Assembly (NCBI GenBank): GCA_002360925.1
Contig: DERN01000001.1
Coordinates: 1 to 64,000, forward strand
Reading direction: 5' to 3'
DNA length: 64,000 bases
From: Flavobacteriaceae bacterium UBA3339
GTDB lineage: Bacteria > Bacteroidota > Bacteroidia > Flavobacteriales > Flavobacteriaceae
Within the stretch, counting starts at the first letter, position 1; each line of letters begins with the position of its first letter. This document shows, piece after piece, positions 7,359 through 15,919 of this stretch. Below the pieces are notes generated by a model, which saw only the letters and a list, made by a program, of their open reading frames with translations, was not told the DNA's origin and ran no database searches. Both the position numbers and the translations under genes were made by a program.

Positions 7359-8180
7359 ATGGCATTTAAAAATCGCGTTGCAGTCTATGGTTCTACTTTT
7401 AAACCACAGTTGTTAATAGAAGAAGGTTTCTTTTCGATTTTTTTTATAGAAAAAGGCTTTTTAGAAATTAAGTTAGGAACACAAGACAAGATCATTTCTG
7501 CTGGTCAAATTTTGATTAATACGCCTACAAATTTTCAAATACCAACTAAAGTGAGCGACGATTGTCAGGTAATTGGTTTAAAGTATACTCTCGATTATTT
7601 AAAAGATATTAAGACCTTAATCCATTTTTATAATATGTTTACCTACTTTGAATATCAGTATCTTCCTATTTGGAATCTTTCCTTTTCAGAACAAGAACTG
7701 ATTGCTAATTTACTTAGAAAATTAAAGATTAGGGAAGAATCTATTGATGATCATTTATTTGGAGATCAACTTTTTAATTTAACTTTTACTGAGTTTATTT
7801 TAGAATTAACAGATATTGGAAGCAGACAGGATAAAAAAGCTTTTCATAATTATAATCGTTCCGAATATTTGTCTTTACAATTTCTGATTCTAGCTCGAGA
7901 ACATTATAAAGAACAAACTAAACTTGAGTTTTATGCCGACAAATTAGCTGTTTCGGTAAAATATCTTTCCGAAACGGTAAAAAGTATAACAAGTAAAACA
8001 GCTAAAGATATTTTAGTAGAACTTCGAATTTCTCAAGCACGTATCTTATTATCTTCAAGTGATTTGGATATAGCTCAGATTGCCTTTGAGTTATCGTATG
8101 ATTCGCCTGAATCTTTTTCAAAATTCTTTAAACAAGTTGAAGGAGTTTCTCCAAAAGCTTATAGAGAATTACATCTTTAG
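7359..8180 (+). CDS. AraC family transcriptional regulator
   Basis: This 273-residue regulator has an N-terminal cupin-like sensor (residues 10-90, with a glycine-rich turn and SAGQILINTP) and a C-terminal AraC domain (about 175-270). The second helix-turn-helix reads LDIAQIAFELSYDSPESFSK, followed by FFKQVEGVSPKAYREL. It lies 119 bp upstream of an Old Yellow Enzyme-type gene on the same strand. Such regulators often control the adjacent oxidoreductase. The effector is unknown. Confidence 0.85.
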   Translation: MAFKNRVAVYGSTFKPQLLIEEGFFSIFFIEKGFLEIKLGTQDKIISAGQILINTPTNFQIPTKVSDDCQVIGLKYTLDYLKDIKTLIHFYNMFTYFEYQYLPIWNLSFSEQELIANLLRKLKIREESIDDHLFGDQLFNLTFTEFILELTDIGSRQDKKAFHNYNRSEYLSLQFLILAREHYKEQTKLEFYADKLAVSVKYLSETVKSITSKTAKDILVELRISQARILLSSSDLDIAQIAFELSYDSPESFSKFFKQVEGVSPKAYRELHL

Positions 8181-8266
8181 GTAGTTTTCACCATAATTTC
8201 AGCAGTTTCGCTATTTCAAATTTTAACTTTCACAAGTACATTTATTTTATCTAATATTTAATCAGA

Positions 8267-8285
8267 ATATCGATTAACACGATAT
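8267..8285. promoter_or_regulatory. dyad in the oxidoreductase promoter region
   Basis: ATATCG-N7-CGATAT forms an inverted repeat 15 bp before the ATG of the oxidoreductase gene and 87 bp after the AraC gene. The position fits an operator. AraC proteins usually bind direct repeats, so another binder or chance is possible. Confidence 0.3.
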
Positions 8286-8299
8286 ATAAATTGTAAGTT

Positions 8300-9523
8300 A
8301 TGAATAACGAAAACATTGCAACATTTGCAACTTCTATTTTGCAACCCGTAACATTAGGTCCTGTAACATTACCAACTCCTGTTATAAAAGCGGCAACAAG
8401 TGAAGGACGAAGCCCTGAAGGAAAAGTAACTCAGGCTTTAATTGATTTTCATCGAGGATTTATTGAAGGTGGAGTAGGAATGACCACTTTGGCGTATTGC
8501 GCAATTTCTAAAGAAGGATTTGCTGCACCTGGAGAAATTTTAATGATAAGAGAAAACATTAGTGGACTTAAAAAGTTTACCGAAGCCATGCATGAAGCCG
8601 GCGGATTGGCATCGGCTCAATTGGGTCATGCGGGACCAGTTGCAAATAAAAAAATAACAGGTGTACAATCTATAGCACCTTCGAAATTTTTTAATTTAAC
8701 GAGTCTTCAAACGTGTCGAGAAGTTACTATTAAAGAAATGAATAAGATTGTAGAGCAATTTGCTGATGCTGCCGAAGTAGCAGCCGATGCAGGTTTTGAT
8801 GCGGTTGAATTACATTTTGGACATTTATATTTGGTATCTGCTTTTTTTAGCCCGTGGATTAATAAACGAAAAGATCAATATGGTGGTTCAATTGAAAATA
8901 GAACTCGATTTGCAAAAGAAATTTTATTGAAAGTAAAAGAAAGAGTAGGAAATCGTTTGGCAATCATCATCAAACTTTCGATGGACGATGGAATAAAAGG
9001 TTCTATTTGGCTTGATGAATCAACCGAAACAGCAAGGATTTTAGATGAAACTGGTGCTGTTGATGCTTTTGAACTCACAATGGGATCTTCTGTTTCTAAA
9101 CAAATGTTTTTATTTAGAGGAGAAACGGATATTGATGGAATGGCAAAAACACAGAAAGGAATCATGAAATTAGGTGTTAAATGGTTTGGTAAAAAAATTC
9201 TGGGTCAATATCCTTATCAAGATCTTTATATGTTAGAGTCGGCACGTCAATTTTTGCCTGTTGTTAAAAATTCCAAATTAATTCTTTTAGGCGGCATCAA
9301 TAACTTAGAACATATTATTAAAGCTAAAGAACAAGGATTTCCTTTTGTAGCTATGGGAAGGGCTTTATTGAGAGAACCTGCTATTGTTAACAAAATGAAA
9401 ATAAATCCAAAAGCGCAAGGTTTATGTATTCATTGTAATAAATGTATGTTTTCGGTTTTCTTTACAACAAACTGTGTTTTTACAAAAGATTATGCAACTT
9501 CTTCACAAGAAGCTTTGTTGTAA
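8300..9523 (+). CDS. NADH:flavin oxidoreductase, Old Yellow Enzyme family
   Basis: This 407-residue TIM-barrel flavoprotein has the family motifs QLGHAG (107-112), the paired histidines in ELHFGHLYL (H172, H175) that bind the substrate carbonyl, and YGGSIENRTRF (194 on). Residues C376, C379, C382 and C392 form a pattern close to the 4Fe-4S motif of 2,4-dienoyl-CoA reductase-type enzymes. The FAD/NAD domain that normally follows it is absent, since the protein ends 15 residues later. It probably reduces an activated C=C bond with FMN; the substrate is unknown. The AraC gene immediately upstream is the likely regulator. Confidence 0.85.
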   Translation: MNNENIATFATSILQPVTLGPVTLPTPVIKAATSEGRSPEGKVTQALIDFHRGFIEGGVGMTTLAYCAISKEGFAAPGEILMIRENISGLKKFTEAMHEAGGLASAQLGHAGPVANKKITGVQSIAPSKFFNLTSLQTCREVTIKEMNKIVEQFADAAEVAADAGFDAVELHFGHLYLVSAFFSPWINKRKDQYGGSIENRTRFAKEILLKVKERVGNRLAIIIKLSMDDGIKGSIWLDESTETARILDETGAVDAFELTMGSSVSKQMFLFRGETDIDGMAKTQKGIMKLGVKWFGKKILGQYPYQDLYMLESARQFLPVVKNSKLILLGGINNLEHIIKAKEQGFPFVAMGRALLREPAIVNKMKINPKAQGLCIHCNKCMFSVFFTTNCVFTKDYATSSQEALL

Positions 9524-9536
9524 TATAAAAAATTAA

Positions 9537-9562
9537 AGAGAACCAACTAGTTGGTTCTCTTT
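9537..9562. terminator. bidirectional terminator between oxidoreductase and tenA
   Basis: The 24-bp segment AGAGAACCAACT/AGTTGGTTCTCT is a perfect palindrome. It is flanked by A-rich sequence on the left and T-rich sequence on the right, so it can end both converging transcripts. Confidence 0.8.
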
Positions 9563-9576
9563 ATATATCAGAATTT

Positions 9577-10233
9577 TTATTTAGTTTTCCAATCTCTTAA
9601 TTGATCGGCAGCATCCCAAAAATCAAACTCTAATTGTGATGCGTAAATAAAAGCTTTTGTCATTTTTTTACGAGTTTCCATAGAAGTTTTTTCAGCATAT
9701 CGATCACATATTTCAATCGCTTTTCGAACACTTTCGCCAAATTCTTCTCCGGCATATGTTTTGATCCACGCAGTAAAAGGATTTTGATCTTCTATACGAT
9801 TTTTATAAATATAATCTCCAATTTCCTTATAAATCCAAAAGCAAGGCAATACCGCTGCCATTGCAACTTCTATACTTTCGGTTGCTACCGCACTTTTAAG
9901 AAACGACGTATAATGATGACATGCCGGAAGCATTTCGCCTCGGTCTTTTACATTATAAGTTGTAAAATAAGCTTCGTGCAATCCAACTTCTGCGGCAATG
10001 GCTCCTTGCGAAAACTCTATAAACGCCTGTGTGTCTTTTATATCAGGAAGTTTTGCAGCTACCATTGCTAAAGCTCTGCTAAAATCTTCTAAGTAAAGTG
10101 AATCCTGTTTAAGGTAATATTGAAATTTTTCCATTTCAAGGGTGCCTTTCCGTAATTTTTCTATAAAAGGCATTTGTTGTATGGCTTTATAAATACTTTC
10201 GATCGAATGCCATGCTTCGTTACTCCAATTCAT
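9577..10233 (-). CDS. tenA: aminopyrimidine aminohydrolase / thiaminase II (TenA)
   Basis: This 218-residue all-helical protein matches TenA. The active-site residues are in place: Asp44 in YLKQDSLYLEDF, Cys131 in VLPCFWIYKEIG and Glu202 in QLEFDFWDAA. TenA hydrolyses amino-HMP (and thiamine) to HMP, which ThiD then phosphorylates, so it serves salvage of degraded thiamine. It is the last gene of the thiM-thiE-thiD-tenA unit and its start lies 14 bp inside thiD, which implies translational coupling. A bidirectional terminator follows. Control is by the TPP riboswitch in front of thiM. Confidence 0.93.
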   Translation of the reverse strand: MNWSNEAWHSIESIYKAIQQMPFIEKLRKGTLEMEKFQYYLKQDSLYLEDFSRALAMVAAKLPDIKDTQAFIEFSQGAIAAEVGLHEAYFTTYNVKDRGEMLPACHHYTSFLKSAVATESIEVAMAAVLPCFWIYKEIGDYIYKNRIEDQNPFTAWIKTYAGEEFGESVRKAIEICDRYAEKTSMETRKKMTKAFIYASQLEFDFWDAADQLRDWKTK

Positions 10234-11053
10234 TTTTTATCATTTTATTTGGGTTAAACAAATGGTTTAAAGGTCCATTTCCATTTCCTGTTTTTACATC
10301 TAAGGCTTGTTCAATAGCTGTATGAACGTATACTTGTCCTAATTCTAAGGCTTCCAAAAGATTTTTACCTAACGCAAGATAACTGGCAATAGCAGACGAA
10401 AGCGTGCAACCCGAACCGTGTGTATTATTGGTTGAAAAATGCGGAAATACAAAAGAATGTATGGTTTTATCACGATCAATAAACAATGAGGTAAGTACAT
10501 CGGTTTTTAAATGTCCACCTTTTAACAGAACTGATTTTGCACCTAAATTTGCTAATTTTTCTATATTTTGTTCCATATCTTGAAGTGTTTCAATTTTCTT
10601 TTTTACTAAAACCGAAGCTTCGTCCATATTAGGAGTTATAATAGTAGAAAGAGGAAATAATTCAGATACAAGAACCTCAATGGTTTCTTGATTAATAAGC
10701 TGATGTCCGCTCGTTGCAACCATAACAGGATCAAAAACTATGGGAATTTCGGGGAATTGTTTTAGTTTTTTGCTGATAATCTTAGCTAATTCAGAAGTGT
10801 GAACCATACCAATTTTTATAGCATCAGGAATAATATCGTCAAAAATGCAATCTAATTGTTCTTCAACCGCTTCTAAAGGAATAGGAAATATATTACGAAC
10901 ACCCTGAGTATTTTGTACTGGTAAAGCTGTTAAAATATTGGTTGCATAACAACCGAGTGCAGAAATAGTTTTTGTATCGGCTTGAATTCCGGCACCCCCG
11001 CTTCCGTCAAATCCGGCAATGCTAAGAACGGTAGGATAGGAGTATTTTTTCAT
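10220..11053 (-). CDS. thiD: hydroxymethylpyrimidine (phosphate) kinase ThiD
   Basis: This 277-residue ribokinase-fold enzyme shows the N-terminal GSGGAGIQADTKT motif (residues 17-29), the central VFDPVMVATSGH block and the C-terminal NTHGSGCTLSSAIA anion-hole motif. It phosphorylates HMP and HMP-P to the pyrophosphate needed by ThiE. The length is normal for the family. It lies 23 bp after thiE and overlaps tenA by 14 bp. The absence of thiC, thiG or thiH in the window is consistent with a salvage operon, though de novo genes could be elsewhere. Confidence 0.95.
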   Translation of the reverse strand: MKKYSYPTVLSIAGFDGSGGAGIQADTKTISALGCYATNILTALPVQNTQGVRNIFPIPLEAVEEQLDCIFDDIIPDAIKIGMVHTSELAKIISKKLKQFPEIPIVFDPVMVATSGHQLINQETIEVLVSELFPLSTIITPNMDEASVLVKKKIETLQDMEQNIEKLANLGAKSVLLKGGHLKTDVLTSLFIDRDKTIHSFVFPHFSTNNTHGSGCTLSSAIASYLALGKNLLEALELGQVYVHTAIEQALDVKTGNGNGPLNHLFNPNKMIKNELE

Positions 11054-11076
11054 TTTAGAATGAGTTTTATAAAGGT

Positions 11077-11715
11077 TTATAACCTGTTTAAGATTTCTTT
11101 TAATTGTTGAGCGCTTTTACGAGGGGTTTTAGACGCACAGATTTCTGATACCACTGCAATAGAATCGGCTCCGGCATTTATGATGTCGAAAACATTGTTT
11201 AAATGAATATTGCCAATAGCTACGAGAGGCTTTGTCGTTTTAGCTCGAATTTTAGTAATCCCTTCCAAACCCCATTCGGTAACTGTATTGGTTTTGGTAG
11301 CAGTACTGAAAATTGGACTTGCAGCAAGATAATCGGCACATAAACTTTCGTTTGATTCAAGCTGTTCCCAATATTCTAAAGAATAGCCGATAATACTTTT
11401 GTTACCTAATAATTTGCGAACTTCAGATGGCGGAGTGTCGGTATTTCCTACATGTACTCCAAAAGCTTCAATTTCTTTCGCAACAAGAATGTTATCGTTA
11501 ATAATTAAAGGAATTCCGTAGCGATCTGTAATTGCTTTGGTTCGTTTTGCTTTAACTAGAAAGTCTTTGTTAGAACAGTCTTTTTCACGAAGTTGGATTA
11601 TGTCCACACCACCTAAAATGGCTTCTTCTAAAACAATTTCAAAAGGATGATGAATACAGTCTTTTTCGGAAATAACCAAATAAAGCGGATAAGGAAAATT
11701 GGAATGCGGTATCAT
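11077..11715 (-). CDS. thiE: thiamine phosphate synthase ThiE
   Basis: This 212-residue TIM-barrel enzyme joins HMP-PP and hydroxyethylthiazole phosphate into thiamine phosphate. Recognised blocks are GVDIIQLREKDC (about 35-46), IINDNILVAKEI, FGVHVGNTDTPPSEVRKLLG, and INAGADSIAVVSEI near the C-terminus that binds phosphate. Its ATG overlaps the stop of thiM by 4 bp (11712-11715). It forms the middle of a complete salvage route with ThiM supplying the thiazole phosphate and ThiD the pyrimidine. Confidence 0.95.
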   Translation of the reverse strand: MIPHSNFPYPLYLVISEKDCIHHPFEIVLEEAILGGVDIIQLREKDCSNKDFLVKAKRTKAITDRYGIPLIINDNILVAKEIEAFGVHVGNTDTPPSEVRKLLGNKSIIGYSLEYWEQLESNESLCADYLAASPIFSTATKTNTVTEWGLEGITKIRAKTTKPLVAIGNIHLNNVFDIINAGADSIAVVSEICASKTPRKSAQQLKEILNRL

Positions 11716-12509
11716 GAAGCTCTGTGTTTTAAAACAGTTTTAAATGTGTTTTCATCAATATTATATAAAATATCTAAAAGGTGAAGTTGCAAAGTGCCAG
11801 GTCCATTCGCTTTTCTTTGAGCCAACTCACCAGCTATACTCAATAAAGCAACAGCAGCAACAGTTGCTTCAAAATTATCATAAGCAACAGCAATGAAAGC
11901 CCCAATCAAAGCAGAAGCACTGCAACCTAATCCGGTTACTTTAGTCATCATTGGATGACCGTTATCGATCTCAACAATTTTGTTTTTGTAAATGATATAG
12001 TCGATTTCTCCCGAAATACATACAATTGCTTCTGTCTTGTTAGATATTGAGCGTGCAGCATTTAAAGCGTTCGAGCTAGCTTCGGTACTGTCAACTCCTT
12101 TTGTAATAGATGAATCTACATTTGCTAAAGCCATAATTTCAGACGCATTTCCTCTAATTACTGTTGGTTTGTTTGCTAAAAGTTGTTCTAATGTATTATT
12201 TCGAAAAGAAGTAGCACCTGCTCCTACAGGATCTAAAATCCATGGTTTTTTAAGGTACTTAAATTGTGCAGAAGCAGTGAGCATAGAAGTTACCCAATAT
12301 TCGTCGAGCGTTCCGATGTTTACAACCAAAGCCTGACTAATATTCGCCATTTCCTCGATTTCGCTATGTGCATGCGACATAATAGGTGAAGCACCTACAG
12401 CCAAAAGCGCATTTGCGGTATTGTTCATTACCACGAAATTCGTGATGTTATAGACTAAAGGAGATTGGTTGCGAACTTGTTGAATGTGTTGCCAAAGTTT
12501 ATTTTCCAT
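11712..12509 (-). CDS. thiM: hydroxyethylthiazole kinase ThiM
   Basis: This 265-residue ribokinase-like enzyme phosphorylates hydroxyethylthiazole. Visible motifs are QSPLVYNITNFVVMNNTANA near the start, SPIMSHAHSEIEEM, PWILDPVGAGATSFR and the catalytic-site VTGLGCSASALIGAF. It is the first gene of the thiamine salvage operon and lies about 90 bp behind the TPP riboswitch, so its translation or transcription should fall when thiamine pyrophosphate is plentiful. Spacing to thiE is a 4-bp overlap. Confidence 0.95.
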   Translation of the reverse strand: MENKLWQHIQQVRNQSPLVYNITNFVVMNNTANALLAVGASPIMSHAHSEIEEMANISQALVVNIGTLDEYWVTSMLTASAQFKYLKKPWILDPVGAGATSFRNNTLEQLLANKPTVIRGNASEIMALANVDSSITKGVDSTEASSNALNAARSISNKTEAIVCISGEIDYIIYKNKIVEIDNGHPMMTKVTGLGCSASALIGAFIAVAYDNFEATVAAVALLSIAGELAQRKANGPGTLQLHLLDILYNIDENTFKTVLKHRAS

Positions 12510-12598
12510 ATATCAAAAAAATGATTTAAATGACTTTAGGAGTAAACTAAAAAGCATCGCAACAGTTATTCTTTATAGAATATCAGTTAATGGATTTG

Positions 12599-12678
12599 CT
12601 TTTCCCTACGTCGGTATGAGCCGTATCAGGTTCCAAGGGACTCTCTCAATTCTTTTTCAGAATACCCCTAAAGCGTTC
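12599..12678 (-). promoter_or_regulatory. TPP riboswitch (THI element)
   Basis: Read on the minus strand, the region gives AGGGGTATTCTG, a variable stem, TTGAGAGAGTCCC, then TTGGAACCTGATACGG and CATACCGACGTAGGGAA. These are the conserved blocks of the thiamine pyrophosphate aptamer. It stands directly upstream of thiM, the first gene of the thiM-thiE-thiD-tenA operon. The aptamer core is complete; I did not define the expression platform. Confidence 0.93.
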
Positions 12679-12832
12679 ACAAACTTAGTAATTAAAATGG
12701 AACTTGATATGAATTGTCAGTAAAAAGTTAATGTTTTTAAAAACCACCTTCTTTTTTGTTTATCATTAGGTTTATTTCGATACTTAAAAACATAAGATAA
12801 TTAAGAAAAACAGAAATAGAATTACCGATAAG

Positions 12833-13723
12833 TTATTTCTTTTTGAGTTTGGCAATTTCGCCCGGTTTTCCAAAAATGTAAAACCATTTCTCCTTTAGTT
12901 TTTTAGTAGTTTTAATATCTTCAAAAATACTTACATATTCGTGAAAATTAAGATGCAAAGGATTCATTTTATGAGTCATTTTGGTTGTAATTCCGTATGT
13001 TGGTTTTTCTTCTTCTGGTTGATATGTTCCTAAAAGTTTGTCCCAAAAAATAAAAATCGCTCCGAAGTTTTTATCGATGTATTTTTCATCCGATCCATGA
13101 TGAACTCTATGGTTTGAAGGTGTTACCACAAGCCTTTCGATTACAGGATGAAGCTTGCCAATATATTCGGTATGTTGCCAAAATTGGAAAAGAACCGATA
13201 TTTGATTGACAATAAAAAAGATAACCGGATGGAAGCCTAAAAAGGCCACAGGAAGAAAGAACAAAAGTTTAAAATGCTGAACCCAACTTAATCGAAACGA
13301 AACGGTTAAATTGTAATGATCTGCACTGTGATGAATAACATGCGTTGCCCAGAAAAAACGATTGAAATGCGAAACCCGATGTGCCCAGTAACTACAAAAA
13401 TCATAAATTAAGAGACACGGAAAAAGCGTCCACCAATTAAGTTCCATTCTCCATGGAACCAAATTATAAATATAAACCGAACCGTATATAAAACCAATTT
13501 TGAAAAAAACATTGATAGCCACATTACCCAAACCCGAAAATAAAGAACCTAAACTTTCTTTTGTATCATAATTTTTTCTTCCAGAATACCACGAATACCA
13601 AATTTCAAGTATTGTAAGTAGGAACATAATAGGAATAGCATAAATTATGAGATCGCCCGACTGACGTTCTAAATGTTTGATATTTTCAAGAGAAATAGGC
13701 GGACTACCAAAAAAATCACTCAT
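12833..13723 (-). CDS. sterol desaturase / fatty acid hydroxylase superfamily protein
   Basis: This 296-residue integral membrane di-iron oxygenase carries the histidine boxes HRVSH (115-119), HVIHH (128-132) and HRVHH (205-209), with further histidines near HKMNPLHLNFHEY in the tail. Four to five hydrophobic helices lie in residues 25-185. Members hydroxylate or desaturate lipids, carotenoids or alkylglycerols at the membrane; the substrate here is unknown. The gene lies upstream of the riboswitch and reads in the same direction but is separated from it by about 150 bp. It is divergent from the LtaS-like operon, sharing the 13724-13954 promoter region. Confidence 0.88.
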   Translation of the reverse strand: MSDFFGSPPISLENIKHLERQSGDLIIYAIPIMFLLTILEIWYSWYSGRKNYDTKESLGSLFSGLGNVAINVFFKIGFIYGSVYIYNLVPWRMELNWWTLFPCLLIYDFCSYWAHRVSHFNRFFWATHVIHHSADHYNLTVSFRLSWVQHFKLLFFLPVAFLGFHPVIFFIVNQISVLFQFWQHTEYIGKLHPVIERLVVTPSNHRVHHGSDEKYIDKNFGAIFIFWDKLLGTYQPEEEKPTYGITTKMTHKMNPLHLNFHEYVSIFEDIKTTKKLKEKWFYIFGKPGEIAKLKKK

Positions 13724-13930
13724 ACATTTCGTTTAAAATATTAAATAAAACAGCTCTAAAAAGTAAAGTTTCATTCTTTAAGGAACGTCAAGTTTTTAAA
13801 ACTTATTGTTTTTCAAAAAATTAAGATAATAATTTTGAATGAATTTATCTTCTCAATTTTGTAACTAATTTTAAAACTTAAGATTCGCTTAAGATTGATT
13901 CAAAAGCTTTTATAACGATAAAACACAAAA

Positions 13931-13938
13931 TACCTTTG
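13931..13938 (+). promoter_or_regulatory. TACCTTTG -7 element upstream of the ltaS-like gene
   Basis: This is an exact match to TAnnTTTG, 16 bp before the ATG at 13955. No well-spaced TTG -33 box is evident, so the promoter is plausible but incomplete. Confidence 0.4.
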
Positions 13939-13954
13939 TTTAAAATTATTAAAA

Positions 13955-15919
13955 ATGCTAAAAGGTATTTCAAAAAGTCGTTACAGTATTTTACTGTTTT
14001 TCAGTTTGCTATTTCTTATCATTTCGTCTGTGCTTCGAATCGTTTTAGCGGTTTGGATAAAAGGAGATTTTAACTGGAATTTTATTGAATTAATACACAC
14101 ATTATTTTTCGGAATAGTTTACGATATAAGTATTGTAAGCTGTTTCACGCTGCTTTTAACGTTTTACTTTATGATACTTCCAAACCGATTGGTAAATTCG
14201 GTTTTCGATCGCATTTTTGTGTATTTTGTTTACACATTATATTTGGTCATTATTTACTTTACGTTTTTTGCCGAAGTTACTTTTTGGGACGAATTTAAAA
14301 GCAGATTTAACTTTATAGCAGTCGATTATTTAATTTACACGTACGAAGTCGTTAAAAATATTCAGGAATCATATCCGCTTCCAATCTTAATTGGTGGAAT
14401 TGTATTGATTACTTCTTTAACCATTTTTGGAACTAAAAAAGCGAAATCGTTTCATCATACATTTCATTCTAAACCTAAAAGAACTCAAAAGCTAGGCGTT
14501 TTTGCTTTAAATTTGATAATTGCAGTTAGTTCGCTTTATATTTTAAATAACGATACGAGTTCAACTTCCGAAAATCGATATAACAACGAAATATCAAAAG
14601 CCGGTATTTTTTCATTCTTTTCGGCTTTTAGAAACAATCATTTAAAGTACGATGAACATTATAAATCGCTTCCAATCGAAGAAGCTTTTGTACAAATGAA
14701 AGCTGAATTGCAAGATTCTAAAACCGTATTTGATCAGGAATTTAAAAATCCGTTAAGAAGAACTATTTTAGCTGCAAATCCAGATCAAATTGAACAAAAG
14801 CCTAATGTTATTTTTGTAATGATGGAAAGTATGAGTTCGTCTTTTATGCAGGAAGAATTCAACGGAAAACCAATTACGCCAAATCTTAATAACTTAGCAG
14901 AAAGCAGTATTTATTTCTCAAATATGTTTGCAAACGGAACTCGTACTGTTCGTGGAATGGAAGCGGTTACATTATCAATTCCTCCAACTCCAGGAAATAG
15001 TATTGTAAAACGTGTTGATAATCAAAATCTGTACACCGTTTCAACTGTTTTTAAAGATAAAGGATATCAAAATCTGTTTTTTTATGGAGGCGATGGTTAT
15101 TTTGACAATATGAATGCATTTTTTGGTGCAAATGGTTTTGATATTTACGATCGAGGTCGCGGAAGTATTTTAAGTGATAAAATCAATACAAAACGATACA
15201 ATATTAACGATGATGAGGTAACTTTTGAAAACGCTTGGGGAATTGCAGATGATGATATTTACCATAAAGTTTTAAAAGTTGCTGATGAAAAAGCGCAAGC
15301 TAAACAACCGTTTTTTGCGTTTGTTATGACTACTTCAAACCATAAACCATACACATATGAAAACGGAAAAATTGATATTCCTTCAGGAACAGGTCGTGAC
15401 GGAGCTGTAAAATATGCCGATTACGCTATTGGCGAGTTCTTGGCTCAGGCAAAAAAGAAACCTTGGTTTAATAATACCGTTTTTGTATTTATTGCAGATC
15501 ATTGTGCAAGCAGTGCGGGCAAAGATGCAATTGATGTAAAAAATCATCATATTCCGGCTTTTATTTATAATTTAAAAACACACGCAAACGCAAACGTATC
15601 AAAAGAAGTTTCTCAAATTGATATTTTTCCAACTTTGTTTTCTTTGTTAAATTGGAAATACACTTCTCAGTTTTACGGAAAAGATGTTTTTGATCCGCAA
15701 TATCAATCGCGTTCTTTTGTAGGAACGTATATTAAATTGGGAATGAAAAAAGGAGAAGATGTGCTAATTCTTTCAGACCAAAAGAAGATCAATCAATACA
15801 AATGGATCAATCAAAATTTGGAAGATGTTAAGATCGATTCTAAATTTGAACGTTCAATTATTTCGAATTATCAAACAGCCGATTATTTATTTAGCAATCG
15901 TTTACTAAATGAAAAATAA
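13955..15919 (+). CDS. LTA synthase family (MdoB-like) phosphotransferase
   Basis: This 654-residue protein has five hydrophobic helices in residues 10-190 and a sulfatase-fold domain from about 280 to 600. The domain opens with KPNVIFVMMESMSSSFM (metal-binding Glu), has the nucleophile region NGTRTVRGMEAV, an aspartate/histidine metal pair in FIADHCAS, and KNHHIPAFIY. LtaS/MdoB-type enzymes transfer phosphoglycerol (or phosphoethanolamine in relatives) from a phospholipid to an extracytoplasmic acceptor and release diacylglycerol. It overlaps the next gene, a diacylglycerol kinase, by 11 bp, and a two-component system follows. The acceptor in a Gram-negative flavobacterium is unknown. Confidence 0.85.
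   Translation: MLKGISKSRYSILLFFSLLFLIISSVLRIVLAVWIKGDFNWNFIELIHTLFFGIVYDISIVSCFTLLLTFYFMILPNRLVNSVFDRIFVYFVYTLYLVIIYFTFFAEVTFWDEFKSRFNFIAVDYLIYTYEVVKNIQESYPLPILIGGIVLITSLTIFGTKKAKSFHHTFHSKPKRTQKLGVFALNLIIAVSSLYILNNDTSSTSENRYNNEISKAGIFSFFSAFRNNHLKYDEHYKSLPIEEAFVQMKAELQDSKTVFDQEFKNPLRRTILAANPDQIEQKPNVIFVMMESMSSSFMQEEFNGKPITPNLNNLAESSIYFSNMFANGTRTVRGMEAVTLSIPPTPGNSIVKRVDNQNLYTVSTVFKDKGYQNLFFYGGDGYFDNMNAFFGANGFDIYDRGRGSILSDKINTKRYNINDDEVTFENAWGIADDDIYHKVLKVADEKAQAKQPFFAFVMTTSNHKPYTYENGKIDIPSGTGRDGAVKYADYAIGEFLAQAKKKPWFNNTVFVFIADHCASSAGKDAIDVKNHHIPAFIYNLKTHANANVSKEVSQIDIFPTLFSLLNWKYTSQFYGKDVFDPQYQSRSFVGTYIKLGMKKGEDVLILSDQKKINQYKWINQNLEDVKIDSKFERSIISNYQTADYLFSNRLLNEK

Noticed and set aside
12484..12723. 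Plus-strand frame of 79 residues
   Set aside because: It lies over the TPP riboswitch and the start of thiM on the opposite strand.
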